Assembly (NCBI RefSeq): GCF_005233875.1
Contig: NZ_SZPZ01000002.1
Span: forward strand, 558,001-622,000
Direction of reading: 5' to 3'
DNA length: 64,000 nt
Source of the DNA: Kribbella jiaozuonensis
Lineage (GTDB): Bacteria > Actinomycetota > Actinomycetes > Propionibacteriales > Kribbellaceae
In this document: in pieces, positions 1 through 8,848 of the stretch
Layout: each line of letters starts with the position of its first letter
How positions within the stretch are numbered: the first letter of the stretch is position 1
Made by a program: the position numbers and the translations under genes
Notes under the pieces: generated by a model
Told to the model about the DNA's origin: nothing
The model's database searches: none
Seen by the model: the letters and a program-made list of their open reading frames with translations, nothing else

Positions 1-290
1 AGCACGGAGCCGTCGGTGAACATGTGGCGGCGTGGCTCGGTCACCGGGTCCAGCTGGACCAGACTCTCGATCGGACGGCCGCTCTTGCGGAACAGATCGC
101 GCAGCGCGGCCGGCAGCGTCGTACTGGCTGCTCCGGCGTCCCAGACGAAGCCGTCTGCTTCGACCCGGCCGAGCACTCCGCCGAGATGCTCGTTCTGCTC
201 GCAGATGGTGACCTGGTGGCCCAGCTTGGCGAGCCGCACTGCACTGGCGAGACCGGCCAGCCCGGCCCCGACGACAATCACATTGGCCAT
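1..290 (-). CDS. FAD/NAD(P)-dependent oxidoreductase, N-terminal part (cut by window edge)
   Basis: The first 96 codons of a leftward gene that leaves the window. Residues 4-14 form a Rossmann dinucleotide-binding start with GAGLAGL at 8-14, followed by a short charged segment that reads like the FAD-contact region of the phytoene desaturase / protoporphyrinogen oxidase / amine oxidase superfamily (LGGVLGRVEADGFVWDAGA). The substrate cannot be told from this fragment. Its ATG overlaps the TGA of the upstream DUF4126 gene by one base (TGATG), so the two are probably cotranscribed and translationally coupled. Confidence 0.8.
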   Translation of the reverse strand, partial: MANVIVVGAGLAGLASAVRLAKLGHQVTICEQNEHLGGVLGRVEADGFVWDAGAASTTLPAALRDLFRKSGRPIESLVQLDPVTEPRRHMFTDGSV

Positions 291-901
291 CAGGCAGCAC
301 TGCTCCCAGTTGCAGGGGTAGTTCGTCTCTCTCGCCACGCCTTGAACCTGCGATACCCGCGTCGGATGAACCGGAACGCGAAGTACACGCCGATCAGTCC
401 GAGGATCAGGAAGATGCTGGCGACGATCAGCGCGGCTTCCGGGTGGAACGCGGCCAGCGACACCACACCGGCCACGGCGACGTCCTCACCGGACGAGGCG
501 GCGATGTTGGTGACCGGCTCGGGGGAGGTGTTGATCGCCAGCCGCAGACTGGCCTTCACGGTGTGCGAGAGCAGCGCCACCAGCCCACCGGTCGTGGCGA
601 TGATCGCCTGGTGCAGGGTGCTCGCCTGACCGGACAGCATGGCGGCCAGGATCGCGCCGATCGTCGGCCGGATCACCGTCGAGATCGCGTCCCACGCGGA
701 GTCGACGTACGGAATCTTGTCGGCGACGAACTCGAACGCGAACAGAACACCCGCTGCGATCAGCACCGGGGTCGTGGTCAGCGCGTGCGGTACGTCGTCG
801 GCACCGGCGAACCGGCCCAGCAGACCGAGAATCAGCACGCAGACATAGGCATTCACGCCACTGGCCCAGCCAGTCGTGACCGCCAGCGGCAGCGCTTCCA
901 A
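290..901 (-). CDS. DUF4126 family integral membrane protein
   Basis: 203 residues with about five hydrophobic segments (roughly 5-30, 45-62, 78-110, 145-175) and a basic Arg/Lys-rich C-terminus. The opening MEALPLAVTTGWASGVNAY is the typical start of DUF4126 proteins, whose biochemical role is unknown. The start is TTG at 901; a GGAG sits seven bases upstream and no better start matches the family N-terminus. It is followed directly, with a one-base overlap, by the oxidoreductase gene. Family assignment rests on the N-terminal motif and the overall hydrophobic pattern. Confidence 0.8.
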   Translation of the reverse strand: MEALPLAVTTGWASGVNAYVCVLILGLLGRFAGADDVPHALTTTPVLIAAGVLFAFEFVADKIPYVDSAWDAISTVIRPTIGAILAAMLSGQASTLHQAIIATTGGLVALLSHTVKASLRLAINTSPEPVTNIAASSGEDVAVAGVVSLAAFHPEAALIVASIFLILGLIGVYFAFRFIRRGYRRFKAWRERRTTPATGSSAA

Positions 902-1074
902 TGTCCTGCTCCGTAACCCTCAGTGGCCGTATGTCCCGACACACGTTTTCGTCAGTATCGAACCCTCGGACGCGAGTTTTGGTTAACCGTTGACATCCGC
1001 GTCGCCTCGACCCACAGTGACTAGGCTGCCAGTCTCTGTGACCGGCACCCGCCCGAAGGGTTCAGGAGAACATC

Positions 1075-3006
1075 ATGCTGCGTCGTCCGAAGATTCTTGC
1101 CGCACTCGCTGCGGTAGCGCTGCCGGCCGCCCTGGTCGGCGTGTCGTTGGGAGGTCCACCCGCAGAGGCGTCACAACCGTCTGCGAAGCCCGCACCGTCC
1201 GCCGTCGCCGCCACGGCGTACAGCGCGGCCGCTGCGAAGTACGGCGTACCGGAGTCGGTCCTGCTGGCCGTCTCGTACGCCGAGTCGCGCTGGGACGACC
1301 ACGCCGGCGCGCCGAGCACCTCAGGTGGCTACGGCCCGATGCACCTCACCTCGCTGGGGGCGTCCGAGGTGGCCGACCTGTCCGGCAAGCAGAAGGTCGC
1401 GACGGCCGAGTCGCTGCAGACGCTGAAGAAGGCGTCCGCGCTGACCGGGCTGGACGCGTCCTCGCTGCGTACCGACGTCACCGCGAACATCAACGGCGGC
1501 GCCGCGGTGCTGGCGTCGTACCAGAAGTCGCTCGGCCTGCCGGTCGGAGCGACCACCTCACCGGCCGAGTGGTACGGCGCGGTCGCGTCGTACGCCGAGG
1601 CCGGCGACAAGGTCGGCGCTGCCGGATTCGCCGACGACGTCTACTCGATCATGGCCAAGGGTGCGGCACGTACGACGAACACCGGCCAGCAGATCGTGAT
1701 GCCGGCCGTCGCCGTCAAGCCGGACAAGGCACAGGTCGGCAAGCTGTCGCTGCCGGCCGGCGTACAGCCGTCGAAGTCGGACGTGGAGTGCCCGCCGACG
1801 CTCGGCTGTGAGTGGCTGCCGGCGCCGTACTCGACCTTCGGGACGGCCGGCGACTACGGCAACCACGACCTCGCCAAACGGCCGAAGACCGGCAAGATCG
1901 ACTACATCGTCATCCACGACACCGAGGGCACCTGGCAGGGCGTGCTGAACCTGGTCCAGGACCCGACGTACGTGAGCTGGAACTACACCATGCGGTCGTC
2001 CGACGGACACACCTGGCAGCACGTGAAGGCCAAGGACGTCGCCTGGCACGCCGGCAACTGGTACGTGAACATGCACAGCATCGGTATCGAGCACGAGGGC
2101 TTCGCACCGCAGGGCGCCACCTGGTTCACCGAGTCGCTGTACCGCAACTCGGCCAAGCTGGTGAAGTACCTGTCCGCGAAGAACAACATCCCGCTCGACC
2201 GGGCGCACATCATCGGCCACGACCAGGTGCCGGGCACGGTCCCGTCGACGGTCGCCGGCATGCACTGGGACCCGGGACCGTACTGGGACTGGGAGCACTA
2301 CTTCGACCTGCTCGGTGCGCCGATCTACGGGCACAAGGTCTTCCCGGTCCGCGCCGGTTCGATCGTGACGATCAAGCCGGGCTTCGCGAACAACGTTCAG
2401 GTTGTCTCCAACTGCGACGCTCCGAACACCACCTGCACGCCGCAGGGCACCAACTTCGTGTACCTGCGCCAGTCGCCGGACGACAACGCCCCGCTGGTCA
2501 AGGACATCGGCCTGCACCCGAACGGGATCGACGGCACCACTGACGTGTCGGACATGGGCTCCCGGGCGGCAGCGGGTTCGCAGTACGTCGTGGCGCAGCG
2601 CCAGGGCGACTGGGTGGCCGTGTGGTACCTCGGCGCGCTGGGCTGGTTCAAGAGCCCGGCCAACGCACCGGATGCCTTCGCCAAGCCCGGTCTGGTCGTG
2701 AAGCCGAAGGCCGGTAAGACGTCGGTGCCGGTGTACGGGCGTGCGTACCCGGAGCAGGCGGCGTACCCGACCGGCATCCCGTACCAGACGGTGACGCCGC
2801 TGCAGTACTCGATCGGCGCCGGTCAGTCGTACCCGGTCGGCGACCTGAACATCGAGACCGACTACTACCGCGCCGTCACCTTGGACGGCCAGCCGCCGAC
2901 CGACCATGTCCAGGTCCTCGGCAAGGACAGGTACTACGAGATCTGGTTCGGCCACCGGATGGCCTACGTCCGGGCTGCCGACGTAGACGTCCGCCCAGCC
3001 GTCTAA
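1075..3006 (+). CDS. secreted N-acetylmuramoyl-L-alanine amidase (Amidase_2) with lysozyme-like N-domain
   Basis: 643 residues. Residues 1-33 are a signal peptide (MLRRPKI, Ala/Leu core, then AEA-S). Residues 45-200 resemble a transglycosylase/lysozyme-like fold (YGVPESVLLAVSYAESRWD, GGYGPMHLT). Residues 270-410 are an Amidase_2/PGRP domain with zinc ligands expected at His281 (IHDTEG), His397 and Asp399 (HWDPGPYWDW), plus WHAGN at 325-328 and GIEHEG at 338-343. The C-terminal 200 residues look like SH3-type wall-binding repeats. It should cleave the amide between MurNAc and the stem peptide outside the cell. A ribosome binding site (TTCAGGAGAA) precedes the ATG. Whether the N-domain is catalytic is unclear. 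Confidence 0.88.
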   Translation: MLRRPKILAALAAVALPAALVGVSLGGPPAEASQPSAKPAPSAVAATAYSAAAAKYGVPESVLLAVSYAESRWDDHAGAPSTSGGYGPMHLTSLGASEVADLSGKQKVATAESLQTLKKASALTGLDASSLRTDVTANINGGAAVLASYQKSLGLPVGATTSPAEWYGAVASYAEAGDKVGAAGFADDVYSIMAKGAARTTNTGQQIVMPAVAVKPDKAQVGKLSLPAGVQPSKSDVECPPTLGCEWLPAPYSTFGTAGDYGNHDLAKRPKTGKIDYIVIHDTEGTWQGVLNLVQDPTYVSWNYTMRSSDGHTWQHVKAKDVAWHAGNWYVNMHSIGIEHEGFAPQGATWFTESLYRNSAKLVKYLSAKNNIPLDRAHIIGHDQVPGTVPSTVAGMHWDPGPYWDWEHYFDLLGAPIYGHKVFPVRAGSIVTIKPGFANNVQVVSNCDAPNTTCTPQGTNFVYLRQSPDDNAPLVKDIGLHPNGIDGTTDVSDMGSRAAAGSQYVVAQRQGDWVAVWYLGALGWFKSPANAPDAFAKPGLVVKPKAGKTSVPVYGRAYPEQAAYPTGIPYQTVTPLQYSIGAGQSYPVGDLNIETDYYRAVTLDGQPPTDHVQVLGKDRYYEIWFGHRMAYVRAADVDVRPAV

Positions 3007-3009
3007 TCT
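3004..3009 (+). promoter_or_regulatory. -10 box (TAATCT) for a leaderless gene
   Basis: TAATCT overlaps the TAA stop of the amidase gene and ends seven bases before the GTG at 3017. There is no Shine-Dalgarno sequence. Transcription would begin at or next to the start codon. Confidence 0.5.
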
Positions 3010-3016
3010 GGACCAC

Positions 3017-3760
3017 GTGATCGACGAAGCCGTCCAGCCTGTGCTGGACGGCTTCGTCACGTCCGTCCGCAAAGTCGCCGCCGTCGAGGCGGTCTGGCTG
3101 CACGGCTCACTGGCACTCGGGGACTACCAGTTGGGCCGCAGCGATCTCGACGTGATCGTGGTGACCTCGTCGCCGCCTCCACCTGCTGTAGCCGACGTAC
3201 ACAGGCAACTGATCCGCGACTTCCCGCTCGCCGCGAAGTTGCACTGCTCGTACATGACGGACCTGGCCGACCTCTCGGTGCGGCATCCGACGTTCGCGCA
3301 CCAGCGGTACTTCGACCGGCCGGTGACCCCGGTGACCCGGCGGGAGCTTGCCATCGGCAACCGCACGCTGTTCGGGCCGACGCCGGCGGAGCTCTTGCCG
3401 GTTGTGAGTGACGAGGAACTGTTCGCCTTCATCCGCCGCGACCTGAACGACTTCTGGCTGCCAGCCACCCGCAAGCGGACCAACTGGTACGCCGACATCT
3501 GGGTCGACCTCAGCCTGCTCACGATCGCCCGCGCGCACGTCACCCTGGCGACCGGTGATCTGATCACCAAGCGCGCGGCGTTCGACGTCCTGCCCAATCT
3601 GGGGGCTCCCGCGGACGTCGTCGAGGACATCCGCCGGCGGCGGTACGGGCCGGAGTTCCGGATCGGGCCGTGGTGGCGGCACACCCGCGCCGGGCTCACC
3701 CGGCGGTTCGTGAGTACGGCGATTCCCGCCGTACTCGGATCGCCGCTCAGTTCACGGTGA
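3017..3760 (+). CDS. nucleotidyltransferase-domain protein (aminoglycoside adenylyltransferase-like)
   Basis: 247 residues. The N-terminal half carries the minimal nucleotidyltransferase signature: LHGSLALGDY, then RSDLDVIVV, giving the GS and DxD elements that bind NTP and metal. The C-terminal part is helical, as in ANT(3'')/ANT(9)-like or DUF4111 proteins (FIRRDLNDFWLPATRKRTNWYADIWV). Related proteins adenylylate aminoglycosides or other small molecules, but the true substrate here is unknown and resistance should not be assumed. The start is GTG at 3017, chosen because a -10 box lies seven bases upstream. The 3' end overlaps the convergent YbaK-type gene by 14 bases. Confidence 0.75.
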   Translation: MIDEAVQPVLDGFVTSVRKVAAVEAVWLHGSLALGDYQLGRSDLDVIVVTSSPPPPAVADVHRQLIRDFPLAAKLHCSYMTDLADLSVRHPTFAHQRYFDRPVTPVTRRELAIGNRTLFGPTPAELLPVVSDEELFAFIRRDLNDFWLPATRKRTNWYADIWVDLSLLTIARAHVTLATGDLITKRAAFDVLPNLGAPADVVEDIRRRRYGPEFRIGPWWRHTRAGLTRRFVSTAIPAVLGSPLSSR

Positions 3761-4217
3761 TCGGCGTGCCGTCGGTGAGCTTCAGCAGTTCGGCATACGT
3801 GGTCGGGAAGACCGAGTGGGGGATGCCGGCGGCGGCCCAGATCACGGCGTACTGCTCGAGGGCGCTGTCCACGTACGTCGGGACGCGGCCCGGGTGGCCG
3901 ACGGGAGCGACGCCGCCGATCGACTGACCGGTGTGCTCCTTCACGAACTCCGGCGTGGCCCGCTTCAGCTTCGCGATGCCGAGCTCGGCGGCGACCTTCG
4001 CGGTGTCCACGCGGTGCGCGCCCGAGGTGAGGATGAGAACCGGTACGCCGTCGCCGTTGAAGATCAGGCTGTTCGCGATCGCGCCGACCTCGCAGCCGAG
4101 CTCGGCCGCCGCAGCCGCCGCGGTCGGCACCGCCTCGTCCAGGATCACGATCTCGCCGGTAGCACCTGCCGCCGCGAGCGCGTCGGCAACCTTCTGCACA
4201 TTGGGATGACTGCTCAC
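3747..4217 (-). CDS. YbaK/EbsC family protein (aminoacyl-tRNA editing domain)
   Basis: 156 residues, the usual size for this single-domain family. Family members hydrolyse mischarged aminoacyl-tRNA such as Cys-tRNA(Pro) or Ala-tRNA(Pro). Visible family elements are GAIANSLIFNGDGVPVLILTSGAHRVD (read as separate blocks: AIANSLIF, PVLILTSG), the FVKEHTGQSIGGVAPVGH segment (GQSIGGVAP is the hallmark) and the C-terminal AAGIPHSVFPTTY. The start is GTG at 4217, with a TAAGCT box seven bases upstream and a weak GAGG against the start. It is convergent with, and overlaps, the nucleotidyltransferase gene. The precise editing specificity cannot be read from sequence. Confidence 0.85.
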   Translation of the reverse strand: MSSHPNVQKVADALAAAGATGEIVILDEAVPTAAAAAAELGCEVGAIANSLIFNGDGVPVLILTSGAHRVDTAKVAAELGIAKLKRATPEFVKEHTGQSIGGVAPVGHPGRVPTYVDSALEQYAVIWAAAGIPHSVFPTTYAELLKLTDGTPITVN

Positions 4218-4224
4218 CCTCGTG

Positions 4225-4230
4225 AGCTTA
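4225..4230 (-). promoter_or_regulatory. -10 box (TAAGCT) for the YbaK-type gene
   Basis: On the minus strand TAAGCT ends seven bases before the GTG start at 4217. CTGAAA about 17 bases further upstream, inside the 3' end of the DM13 gene, could be the -35 element. Confidence 0.45.
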
Positions 4231-4239
4231 TGCGCCGTG

Positions 4240-4809
4240 TCACGCCGATTTCAGGTCGGCCGCCCCGAACGAGACGTTGAACCGGTCGCACCAGATCGCG
4301 ACGCTGCGGAAGGTGTCGAGCCGCACGTCGGCGGGGATCGGGTAGTTCTGGTTGCCGTGGTTGCCCTTCAGGCTGCCCAGACTGCGATACGCGCCGTCGT
4401 CGAACACATGCCATCCATCCCGGCCCGGTGTCACCTCGGCGTCGCTCAGCCACACCTTGAGGTCCGGTCCGTCCGAGGTGTCGAGGTTCTCGATCCGGAG
4501 CACCCGGCCGCCGTCCGGAAGCGCGAGTACGGCGACCGTGCCGGACGTCCGGTGTTCGTGAGTGATCAGCTTCCCGGTCAGGAGAACCTTCGGTTGGGGC
4601 TTGACAACCGGCGTCGGTTTTGCCGGGTGCGCAGAAACTGTCGGTGGCGTCGTCGACGATGAAGTCGTGGAGATCGGAGCAGTGCCGGGCAGCGCCTCGT
4701 CGACGACCCTGTCGGTGAGCAGCCGCCACGGCTGGAAGAGCGGCAGCGCCACTGCCGCAACCACGACGGCTACAGCCGCCGTGGTGATTCCTACTGCCCG
4801 TCTCCGCAT
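4240..4809 (-). CDS. membrane-anchored DM13-domain protein
   Basis: 189 residues from the ATG at 4809, which has GGAAGG eight bases upstream. The reading frame extends further upstream but with no ribosome site and unlikely composition. Residues 1-30 form an N-terminal signal-anchor after MRRRAV. Residues 35-70 are a Thr/Ser/Pro-rich linker. The rest is a DM13 domain: GTVAVLALPDGGRVLRIE, LDTSDGPDLKVWLSD, LGSLKGNHGNQNYPIP and VAIWCDRFNVSFG, including the conserved Cys of the domain. DM13 domains are predicted to have redox or electron-transfer roles at the cell surface; the role here is not known. Confidence 0.8.
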   Translation of the reverse strand: MRRRAVGITTAAVAVVVAAVALPLFQPWRLLTDRVVDEALPGTAPISTTSSSTTPPTVSAHPAKPTPVVKPQPKVLLTGKLITHEHRTSGTVAVLALPDGGRVLRIENLDTSDGPDLKVWLSDAEVTPGRDGWHVFDDGAYRSLGSLKGNHGNQNYPIPADVRLDTFRSVAIWCDRFNVSFGAADLKSA

Positions 4810-5167
4810 CGTTCGCCCTTCCGTCCTGGACTCTCCAGTCTGGCGTCCGGAGGCGTCGAGTGGCGGCGCGCCGGAATTACGGGCCGTTGACGATTGTCGG
4901 CGGGCGACGATACGCTTCCAGTGTTCGAACAGATGTTCGATTACCTCAGCTCCGGTTTCGTCGGGAGGCCGGACAGAGGTGAGCCGGACAGCTGGACGGC
5001 TCCGGTGCGGAGTTGCGGCCGCATCGGAATCCGGTGGTCCCGGCGGGCCGGGCACCGGGGTGGACCTCGACCCCCACTCCGAGCTCACCCGCCGGGCCTC
5101 CGACCAGGCCGTCGATCAAGGGCTGTTGTTCGATCAGGGGAAGTGCATACAGAGGAGGCAATGGACC

Positions 5168-5701
5168 ATGTGGGAGTTCGACGACGCTGTCGAGGTGCAC
5201 TCGGTGTTCGTGGACGGCATCGAGACCCCGGACCAGTTCCTCTGGCGCGGCCGCCTCTGGCGGGTCACCGCACTCAGGTCCCAGGCGACCGAGACCGCCG
5301 TCTGGTGGGAGCGCGGCATCATCGGCCCGGGCAGCATCCACGACCCGCGCGCCCAGCGCCCTGCGCAGTCCGACGTGTTGCCGGCCCGGATCGACGCGGC
5401 CATGGTCGCCGAGGCCTGCTCGGGAGCGCGCACCACCCGTCCCACCCGAGTCCACTCAGCCGGCGTGGCAGCGGCAGCGACCCCCCGCTCGCATGCCGCC
5501 GCCACGCTCTCCTCCGGACAGCCTGCCGCTGCGGACACGAGTCCGGCGGCGGTCGGTGTGCTGGATGCGGATTGGGGGCCGGAGCGCACGGTGTTCCGGG
5601 TCGAAGCGGGCTGCGGCCGGCACGGCCGACGTGAGTTGTTCGATCTCGCCCACGACCCGGTCTCGGGTCGTTGGCAACTGGAGAGGGTGACCGACCGATG
5701 A
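5168..5701 (+). CDS. DUF6504 family protein
   Basis: 177 residues. The first 60 residues (VDGIETPDQFLWRGRLWRV, AVWWERG) and the last 40 (ERTVFRVEAGCGRHGRRELFDLAHD, WQLERVTD) are the conserved parts of the actinobacterial DUF6504 family; an Ala/Ser/Thr-rich spacer lies between. The function is unknown. Several upstream in-frame starts exist, but AGGAGG at 5152-5157 places initiation at ATG 5168. The stop overlaps the next start as ATGA, so it is cotranscribed with the HEPN-like gene. This pair is commonly found together in actinobacteria. Confidence 0.8.
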   Translation: MWEFDDAVEVHSVFVDGIETPDQFLWRGRLWRVTALRSQATETAVWWERGIIGPGSIHDPRAQRPAQSDVLPARIDAAMVAEACSGARTTRPTRVHSAGVAAAATPRSHAAATLSSGQPAAADTSPAAVGVLDADWGPERTVFRVEAGCGRHGRRELFDLAHDPVSGRWQLERVTDR

Positions 5702-6171
5702 CTGTTTCACCGGTATCGCCGGCAGCTGCCGGCGCGGCCAGCCGAGAGCTGTCCCGTGCCCGCGCCGCGCTGGCCGAGGCCACGGAGACCACTGACCACC
5801 TGATCCGCTACTCGAGCGCCCACGTGGCGGCGCTCCGGGTCGCGGCCGCGGTGCTCGCCGTCCGCGCCCGCCCGGTCCGCTCGGGCAGCCGTCGCCGGGT
5901 CCAGCGCAACGCCTGGGTGCTGCTGGCCGAGGTCGCGCCGGAGTTCGGCGAGTGGGCGACGTTCTTCGCCGCCGGCGCAGCCCAGCGTGCCGCCGCGGAG
6001 GCGGGTCTGGAGCGCGCCGTCACCACCCGCGAGGCCGACGACCTGGTCCGCGCGGTCGACACCTTCTACGGCCAGGTCGAGGCCAGCCTGCGTCTGTCCA
6101 CCACCCCGGTGCTTACCGCCACCACCGATCCGCAGTCCGTTCTGACCCAACCCTGGATGCAAGCCAGCTGA
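5698..6171 (+). CDS. SAV_6107-type HEPN-domain protein
   Basis: 157 residues, all-helical and alanine-rich, starting at the ATG that overlaps the DUF6504 stop. The core (LIRYSSAHVAALRVAAAVL, NAWVLLAEVAPEFGEWATFFA, VTTREADDLVRAVDTFY) matches the SAV_6107 HEPN group found beside DUF6504 in Streptomyces and relatives. HEPN proteins often bind or cut RNA, but no RxxxxH catalytic motif stands out, so a ribonuclease role is not supported. Function unknown. Confidence 0.75.
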   Translation: MTVSPVSPAAAGAASRELSRARAALAEATETTDHLIRYSSAHVAALRVAAAVLAVRARPVRSGSRRRVQRNAWVLLAEVAPEFGEWATFFAAGAAQRAAAEAGLERAVTTREADDLVRAVDTFYGQVEASLRLSTTPVLTATTDPQSVLTQPWMQAS

Positions 6172-6218
6172 TCAATCCGGCGCTGAGGCGCTGAAGAGGC
6201 ACTGAGGAGATCCCGACC

Positions 6219-6467
6219 GTGAACGAACAGCCGAGAGGCCTGGGCAAGGACCTGTGCGGTCGCGTGCACGCCCACACCGGCGCCGAGTGCTACCTGCCTG
6301 ACACCCACTACCCGCGTCCTCACCACTCCTTGACCGATGAGACCTGGCATGACGGCCTGTGCACCCAGTGCGCCGGTTCCGGGATCCTGGCCGACGCACT
6401 CTGTCCGGCCTGCAACGGCACCGCGTTCGAGCCGCTGACGCTTCCGGAGACCTACCAAGCCGGCTGA
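6219..6467 (+). CDS. small zinc-ribbon protein
   Basis: 82 residues from a GTG start with GAGGAG about ten bases upstream. Residues 48-66 contain LCTQCAGSG and LCPACNGT, two CxxC knuckles of the DnaJ cysteine-rich type (CxxCxGxG), so one zinc ion is likely bound. Two further Cys and several His lie in the N-terminal half (DLCGRVHAHTGAECYLPDTH). No partner or enzymatic role can be assigned. It lies between the HEPN-like gene and the YceH fusion, on the same strand. Confidence 0.65.
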   Translation: MNEQPRGLGKDLCGRVHAHTGAECYLPDTHYPRPHHSLTDETWHDGLCTQCAGSGILADALCPACNGTAFEPLTLPETYQAG

Positions 6468-6480
6468 TCACCCATCCGCC

Positions 6481-6510
6481 GGTCCTCGCTGGTCCTCGCT
6501 GGTCCTCGCT
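6481..6510 (+). repeat. three exact copies of a 10-bp unit
   Basis: GGTCCTCGCT occurs three times head to tail in the gap before the YceH-fusion gene, 28 bases upstream of its GTG. No function is apparent; slippage-prone tandem copies are the simplest reading. Confidence 0.8.
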
Positions 6511-6538
6511 GGTACCGGAGGGAACTAAGGTCAGCCAC

Positions 6539-7750
6539 GTGAGTGACCTTCCTGTTCTGGATGCTGAGGATCAGCGGGTGCTGGGGAGCTTGCTGGAGAA
6601 GCAGGCGACCGTGCCGGCGTCGTACCCGCTCACCGCAAACGCGTTGCGGACGGCGTGCAATCAGACCAGCAACCGGGATCCGGTCGTCGACTACGACCAG
6701 GGCACCGTGGAGCGGGTCGCGCGGTCGCTGCGAGACCGCGAGCTGTTGCGGATCGTCTGGGTCGACACCGGCCGTCGGACGCTGAAGTACCACCAGACCC
6801 TCGACGAGAAGCTCGGGCTCGAGCCGGACGAGCGCGCGCTGATCACCGTACTGCTGCTGCGCGGTGCGCAGGCGCCGGGCGAGCTGCGGACGCGGACCGA
6901 GCGACTGCACAAGTTCGACGACCGGAGTGACGTCGAGGCGTGCCTGCGGCGGATGGCCACACGCCCCGAGCCGCTCGTGCGTGAGCTGGAGCGTCGCGCC
7001 GGTCAACACGACCGGCGCTGGATTCATCTCCTCGGCCCGGTGCCCGAAGAGGAAGCGGCCGCCGTGGTCGAGTCGGTCGACCGCGACACGGTCATCGCCG
7101 ATGGCACCGAGGCACGTGACGCGCGGGTGCGTTCGTCGTACGACGCGGTCGCGACGGCGTACGCCGACGAGCTGCTCGACGAGCTCGACGGATTGCCGTT
7201 CGAGCGGTGGCTGCTCGACCGGATTGTTGCCCAGGCCAACGGTCAGCCGGTGGTCGAGGTCGGCTCGGGTCCCGGGCACATCACGGCGTATCTGGCCGAG
7301 CATGGCGCAGATGCCACCGGCGTCGACCTCTCGCCGGAGATGGTCGCCGAGGCGCAGCGGCGCTTCCCCGACCAAACCTTCGAGGTCGGCGATCTCCGCC
7401 GACTGGGTCGGCCACCGACCAGCTCCGGTTGGGCGGCCGTCCTCGCCTGGTACTCGCTCATCCATCTGGCCGCGTCCGAACTGCCCGACGCGATCGCGGC
7501 GCTGACCCGTCCGCTCGACCCCGGGGGTTGGCTGGTCCTCGCACTCCACGCCGGCGCGGAGGTCCGTCACGTCGAGGAGTTCCTCGGCCACGAGGTCAAC
7601 CTGGACTACGTCCTCCACGACCCGAGCCAGGTCGTCAACGTGGTCGAGACTGCCGGTCTCACCGACGTCGAGTGGTACCTCCGCGGGCCGATCGCCGCTC
7701 GTGCTGAAACCACCCGCCGCCTCTACGTCGTTGCGCGCAAACCGTCCTGA
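6539..7750 (+). CDS. YceH-like (DUF480) double winged-helix protein fused to a class I methyltransferase
   Basis: 403 residues. Residues 1-170 are a YceH/DUF480 domain: DQRVLGSLLEKQATVP, YPLTANALRTACNQTSNR, then GAQAPGELRTRTERLHKF and a final HLLGP. Residues 200-403 are a SAM-dependent methyltransferase with motif I VEVGSGPGHITAYLA and the acidic ATGVDLSPEM. YceH alone is about 210 residues in enterobacteria, so this is a genuine two-domain fusion. Role: unknown; the fusion suggests a methyltransferase guided by a DNA- or protein-binding module. The start is GTG at 6539, supported by AAGG eight bases upstream and by the family N-terminus. No frameshift is seen between the domains. Confidence 0.85.
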   Translation: MSDLPVLDAEDQRVLGSLLEKQATVPASYPLTANALRTACNQTSNRDPVVDYDQGTVERVARSLRDRELLRIVWVDTGRRTLKYHQTLDEKLGLEPDERALITVLLLRGAQAPGELRTRTERLHKFDDRSDVEACLRRMATRPEPLVRELERRAGQHDRRWIHLLGPVPEEEAAAVVESVDRDTVIADGTEARDARVRSSYDAVATAYADELLDELDGLPFERWLLDRIVAQANGQPVVEVGSGPGHITAYLAEHGADATGVDLSPEMVAEAQRRFPDQTFEVGDLRRLGRPPTSSGWAAVLAWYSLIHLAASELPDAIAALTRPLDPGGWLVLALHAGAEVRHVEEFLGHEVNLDYVLHDPSQVVNVVETAGLTDVEWYLRGPIAARAETTRRLYVVARKPS

Positions 7751-7843
7751 CGACCCGGTCCGTGACCCGGGCACGGGCCCACGGGTTGGGGTGGAAGTAG
7801 GGTGTGGCGCGGCGGTGCTGATGGGGGACTGGCTGGAGGTTTG

Positions 7844-8590
7844 ATGGTGGATCGGCGACGGCGGAGCGTGCGTACGGCGTTGGTGGGCGAGGCCTTGCGC
7901 GTTGCGTTGGCAGGCCGCAGCCGGACCGATCCGGGCGGCGGGCTGGACATCGTCGACCTCGGCGGCGGCACTGGCGGGTTCGCGGTTCCGCTGGCGGTCG
8001 AGGGGCATCGCGTGACGGTCGTCGACCCGAGCCCGGACGCGTTGGCGTCGCTGGAGCGACGGGCCAGTGACGAAGGCGTGAGCAAGCTGGTCCGTGGCGT
8101 CCAGGGCGACGCGGCGGAGCTCCCCGGGCTGGCGGGGGAGTCGAGCGCGGACGCCGTCCTGTGCCATGGCGTCCTCGAGGTCGTCGACGACCCGGTGCAG
8201 GCGCTGCAGGCGATGGCGTCGGTGCTGCGGGAGGGCGGCGTACTGAGTCTGCTCGTTGCCCAGCGCAACGCGGTCGTACTGGCTCGAGCGCTCGCGGGTC
8301 ATCTGGCCGAGGCGCGGATCGCGCTGCAGGACCCGGACGGACGCTGGGGTGCGACCGATCCGATGCCGCGACGGTTCGACGAGGCCGGGATCACGGCGCA
8401 GCTCGCCGATGCCGGGTTCATGGTGCACACGGTGCACGGCGTACGGACGTTCGCCGACCTCGTACCGGCCGCGTTCGTCGACTCCGAGCCGGGTGCCGCG
8501 GACTCGCTGGCCGAGCTCGAGCGCGCCGCGAGTCAGCACCCGGCGTTCCGCGCGCTGGCTACCCAGCTGCACATTCTCGCGACCCGCTGA
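7844..8590 (+). CDS. class I SAM-dependent methyltransferase
   Basis: 248 residues. Motif I is DIVDLGGGTGGFAVPLA (about residues 34-50), followed by VTVVDPSPDAL, the acidic adenosyl contact, and a post-motif segment VLCHGVLEVVDDP. The C-terminal half is helical and presumably holds the substrate site. The substrate is unknown. ATG 7844 has GGAGG four bases upstream; an upstream GTG at 7802 is possible but encodes only a Gly-rich stub. In actinobacteria this gene commonly sits beside the DUF3040 gene, as here. Confidence 0.8.
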   Translation: MVDRRRRSVRTALVGEALRVALAGRSRTDPGGGLDIVDLGGGTGGFAVPLAVEGHRVTVVDPSPDALASLERRASDEGVSKLVRGVQGDAAELPGLAGESSADAVLCHGVLEVVDDPVQALQAMASVLREGGVLSLLVAQRNAVVLARALAGHLAEARIALQDPDGRWGATDPMPRRFDEAGITAQLADAGFMVHTVHGVRTFADLVPAAFVDSEPGAADSLAELERAASQHPAFRALATQLHILATR

Positions 8591-8848
8591 GTCCCGTTCG
8601 GCGGCCTCCGCCATACCGCCGACTGCGACGGAGGGTGACGGGCGGGCTACCTGAGTCACGGTCACGGGGTGATCGCTGTGAACCGGCTGTGAGCGACACG
8701 CCGGAATACACGGGTTTGGGACCTGTTCTGCCGGGGCAGTTGCCGGACCGTGACGCGCTGGACAGCCGGTCAGGGTTTCGTGTCAGCCACGCGCGGCCTA
8801 GACTGAAGGCGGCCTATCGAGATCGCGCTCATCATGGAGGGATCGACG

